From contig WQRN01000059.1 of assembly GCA_009786715.1 (NCBI GenBank), positions 1 through 7,821 of the forward strand: 7,821 nucleotides of DNA, written 5' to 3'. Shown here piece after piece: positions 5,768 to 7,821 of this stretch (its first letter is position 1; every line of letters begins with the position of its first letter). The position numbers and the translations under genes were made by a program. The notes beneath the pieces were generated by a model. The model worked only from the letters and a program-made list of their open reading frames with translations. It searched no databases and was not told the origin of the DNA. The stretch comes from Treponema sp. GTDB taxonomy: Bacteria; Spirochaetota; Spirochaetia; Treponematales; Breznakiellaceae.

Positions 5768-7124
5768 TATTAAGATTTACATTAAAAACTTAAAAAAGTC
5801 GATACTTGATTTACTGCGGTTCTTGTATGCAATAACCGCGCATTTTCTTATAAAAACCCTGCATTTCTTAAAAAATGCACTTGCGGCTAATAAAATAGAT
5901 GTTTTTATCATTCTTGTCCTGTTTTTCATGATTATTGTTCCATTGATCTTTAATTTCTCATCTAAAAAGGAACTTGAAACCAAGCAGGTAAGTTTGTTTA
6001 TATCACCGAATTGCGAGGATCTATTCGGAAGCGGGTTTATGGAAGATTTATTATTGGAATTTGAAGAGAAGTATCCCGATATCCGGATCAGGATGGCTTA
6101 TGACACAGCCGTTAAGCCCCACATTCTTTTTTTAAACGAAGGTGATTACAGTATCTTTGCGGCCGATAACGCGCTTATGGAGTTAAATTCTTTTACCAAT
6201 TATGAGTCCGGCACAAGGCAATTGGCAATACCTCTCGTCTCCTTTATGGATATGTTGTTTTATAACATCGATATCCTCACCGCCGCCGGCTTTGACCACC
6301 CACCCAAAACCCGCGAAGAATTTATCACCTACGCAAGAGCGGTTTCCCGCGGCGGCGCCGGCGCAGCCGGCGCGGCCATCAGTCTAAGTTCTGATGATCA
6401 TCATGCCCTGTCCAGAGATATTTTTTCATGGATTTGGACAGCCGGCGGCAATTTCTGGGCAAACGGAGAAAAGCCCTCTTTGAACACGCGCGCCATTACG
6501 AACGACATCTCTTTCCTTGGAACGCTTAACCGCGACAATCTGCTTGCGCCGGATATTTTTGAAACGACAGGCGATCAGCGTGTAGCGGAATTTGCCGAAG
6601 GCAAAACCGCGATGATGATTGCCTCCACTCAGGCGATTCCGTTTTTAAGAGAGCGAATGGGAGACGACGCTTTCGGCATTACAACCGTTCCCAGCGCAGG
6701 CACAGGCGGCAGGTACGCCATCGGCATTTCCGCCATTTACGCCGGAATTTCCGCAGGCGCCGACCACCCCGATGAGGCATGGAATTTTCTTGCCTTTCTC
6801 GCTGAAAAAAGCCAGATTCTCTGCAAGGAACTAAAGGCCGTTCCCGGACTGGTCTCCAGCATTATTTCCGGCGACTATGTGCAGGACGATGCCTTTTATT
6901 CCAAGGCCTGGGATATTTTTTTAGCTTCGAATATCGCTGAAAGTTTCTCTGGCAGACCCAACGCGCAGGAGTATGAAGCCGTTTTTCTGGAAGAATTGCG
7001 CATTTTTTTCGAAGAGGGGCGCACGGCGCAGGCTACGGTAAACGCGATTCAGCAGCGATGGGACGAGATTGGTAAGGAAGAAGAAACAGACGAAAATATT
7101 GATTCTCTTGACAAACAGGAATAA
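5742..7124 (+). CDS. Membrane-anchored extracellular solute-binding protein (ABC sugar-transporter family 1)
   Basis: This 460-residue protein has a Lys-rich, hydrophobic N-terminal stretch of about 50 residues and one strong membrane segment at 52-70 (IDVFIILVLFFMIIVPLIF). The binding domain follows. Family 1 features are LEFEEKYPDIRI near 105-116, IPLVSFMDMLFYN then GFDHPPKTREEFITYA (about 163-198), FAEGKTAMMIAS (304-315) and a HPDEAWNFLAFL segment (372-383). Such proteins usually capture oligosaccharides for an ABC permease. No lipobox Cys is present (the first Cys is at 91), so anchoring by an uncleaved signal-anchor is inferred. The part between the first strand and the IPL motif is shorter than usual. 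No permease or ATPase genes adjoin it: upstream is a divergent operon, downstream a broken ATPase gene. A GGAGAAGAA low-complexity stretch (204-212) lies in a locally GC-rich segment. The ligand is unknown. Confidence 0.83.
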   Translation: MNLLEKASIIKIYIKNLKKSILDLLRFLYAITAHFLIKTLHFLKNALAANKIDVFIILVLFFMIIVPLIFNFSSKKELETKQVSLFISPNCEDLFGSGFMEDLLLEFEEKYPDIRIRMAYDTAVKPHILFLNEGDYSIFAADNALMELNSFTNYESGTRQLAIPLVSFMDMLFYNIDILTAAGFDHPPKTREEFITYARAVSRGGAGAAGAAISLSSDDHHALSRDIFSWIWTAGGNFWANGEKPSLNTRAITNDISFLGTLNRDNLLAPDIFETTGDQRVAEFAEGKTAMMIASTQAIPFLRERMGDDAFGITTVPSAGTGGRYAIGISAIYAGISAGADHPDEAWNFLAFLAEKSQILCKELKAVPGLVSSIISGDYVQDDAFYSKAWDIFLASNIAESFSGRPNAQEYEAVFLEELRIFFEEGRTAQATVNAIQQRWDEIGKEEETDENIDSLDKQE

Positions 7125-7199
7125 TACCTTATAATTACTAATTAGAGGATTACTAACTATACAATTAGTAATTAATCAATTAGCAATATGGGGTATTAT
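7121..7199. repeat. 79-bp AT-rich imperfect palindrome with four symmetric TTACTAATT-like units
   Basis: The outer arms ATAATACC (7121-7128) and GGTATTAT (7192-7199) are perfect 8-bp inverted repeats. Inside are four 9-bp units: TTACTAATT at 7135 and TTACTAACT at 7150 on plus, and TTACTAATT (complement of 7163-7171) and TTGCTAATT (complement of 7178-7186) on minus. Each same-strand pair is spaced exactly 15 bp, and the whole is symmetric about position 7160. There is also a perfect 12-bp inverted repeat, 7132-7143 with 7163-7174. The left arm contains the TAA of the binding-protein gene and the right arm contains the GGGG just before the ATPase gene. It could be a MITE-like or REP-like element, a hairpin affecting both genes, or a double operator. 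No flanking target duplication and no U-tract are seen. Confidence 0.7.
7190..7193 (+). promoter_or_regulatory. Weak Shine-Dalgarno candidate for the broken ATPase gene
   Basis: GGGG lies 8 bases before the ATG at 7202 and is the only purine-rich G run near it. It partly overlaps the right arm of the palindrome (7192-7199), so folding of that arm in RNA could hide it; that effect is an inference. Confidence 0.35.
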
Positions 7200-7201
7200 A
7201 G

Positions 7202-7821
7202 ATGTTTTCAGGAAGAGAATTGGAACTAGAAAACCTTGAAAGATACTACAAGGAAGATACCTTCCATTTTGCGGTTTTTTACGGCAGACGTCGGGTAGGA
7301 AAAACCACCCTTATTAACAAGTTCAGGGAAGATAAGATTTCGATATATTTCTCCGCCGCTGAAACCACAGCAAAGGAAAACCTTGAACTTCTTTCGATTC
7401 AAATATTGACTGTTCTGGCTCCTGAAGCGCCTATTAATTATTTCTCCTCTTTTTACAAAGCATTTGAGTATTGCTTTTAAGCCGCGAAGAAAAAACGCCT
7501 TATTCTTGTAATAGACGAATATCCATATCTTGCTGAAAGCGATAGAGCGGTTTCATCGTTATTGCAATCTTTAATCGACAAGTATCATTCTAATTCCCGC
7601 CTTTTTTTAATTCTTTGCGGCTCGTCAATGTCATTCATGGAAAATCAAGTTTTAGGTTATAAAAGCCCTCTTTACGGTCGTCGTTCCTGTCAATTTAAAA
7701 TTGAGCCTTTTAAATATTATGAATGCGCAAAAATGCTCCCGGGATTTAATCAAACCGAAAAAATTACTCTTTACGGTATTTGCGGCGGAATCCCGGAGTA
7801 TATCACCAGAATAGATAATAA
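7202..7821 (+). pseudogene. ATPase of the ATPase_2/DUF234 type, interrupted by an in-frame TAA and cut by the window end
   Basis: The reading frame opens at 7202 (MFSGRELELENLERYY). It carries a Walker A motif GRRRVGKTT (residues 28-36) and the segment IYFSAAETTAKENLELLS. It then meets TAA at 7478-7480 (codon 93) after FEYCF. The same frame continues open to base 7821 with AAKKKRLILVIDEYPYLAE (Walker B, Asp105-Glu106), LFLILCGSSMSFMEN, SPLYGRR and CGGIPEYITRI. These are all hallmarks of the archaeal-type ATPase_2 family, whose members often carry a C-terminal DUF234 domain; that part lies outside the window. One base change would restore the frame, so the lesion looks recent, or is a sequencing error. 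The 92-residue product up to the stop would have Walker A without Walker B and is unlikely to work. The cellular role of this family is poorly defined. Confidence 0.82.

Noticed and set aside
5860..5879. TGCATTT/AAATGCA inverted repeat with a 6-base loop
   Set aside because: It is a short hairpin inside the coding region of the binding-protein anchor (LHFLKNAL). It is AT-rich, has no U-tract at a gene end, and is likely to be chance.
5777..5983. Minus-strand open frame that might supply a signal peptide for the TPR gene
   Set aside because: It is in a different frame from the TPR gene, lies opposite the well-supported binding-protein gene, and has no SD or recognisable domain. A frameshift linking it to the TPR gene is not supported.
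7132..7174. 12-bp inverted repeat as an intrinsic terminator of the binding-protein gene
   Set aside because: The stem is almost wholly A/T with a 19-base loop, and no T-tract follows. It is better described as part of the larger symmetric palindrome.

Overview
The window looks like chromosomal DNA from a low-to-moderate-GC spirochaete, most likely a Treponema relative. This is judged from gene style only: a BspA-type leucine-rich-repeat lipoprotein with the 22-residue IGxxAFxxNQLT unit, spirochaete-style lipoprotein signals, a single-domain RibF-like enzyme, and an ATPase_2/DUF234-type ATPase. No rRNA or other phylogenetic marker is present, so the assignment is an inference.

Layout. Positions 1-5767 are one dense block read on the minus strand. 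In transcription order it holds a sandwich-domain plus TPR protein (5767-4127), a single-domain FAD synthetase-like protein (4136-3570), a predicted outer-membrane beta-barrel protein (3573-2767), an S41-family protease lipoprotein (2757-1684), a BspA-type LRR lipoprotein (1670-174), and the first 37 codons of a transketolase N-terminal subunit (113-1). The first two junctions overlap (10 bp, then an ATGA overlap). The next two have gaps of 9 and 13 bp, with Shine-Dalgarno (SD) sequences touching the previous stop codon. The first five genes therefore look like one operon with coupled translation. The transketolase gene appears to have its own extended -10 promoter in the 60-bp gap before it.

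Reading the other way, a sugar-type extracellular solute-binding protein (5742-7124) diverges from the TPR gene. It has a membrane anchor in place of a lipobox and no permease genes beside it in the window. The two divergent genes overlap at their 5' ends by 26 bp if the annotated ATG of the TPR gene is right, so that start is uncertain. Next comes a 79-bp, AT-rich imperfect palindrome (7121-7199), which supplies the stop codon of the binding-protein gene and the probable SD of the next one. The last gene, an ATPase of the ATPase_2/DUF234 type, is broken by a single in-frame TAA at 7478 and runs off the window.

Functionally, most products are predicted to sit in the envelope or at the surface: two lipoproteins, a barrel, and an anchored binding protein. 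The FAD synthetase and transketolase are housekeeping enzymes placed among them. I see no tRNA, rRNA, CRISPR array or transposase. No clearly new multi-gene system is evident. The most unusual items are the symmetric palindrome, the nonsense-broken ATPase, the overlapping divergent starts and the non-canonical S41 active site.
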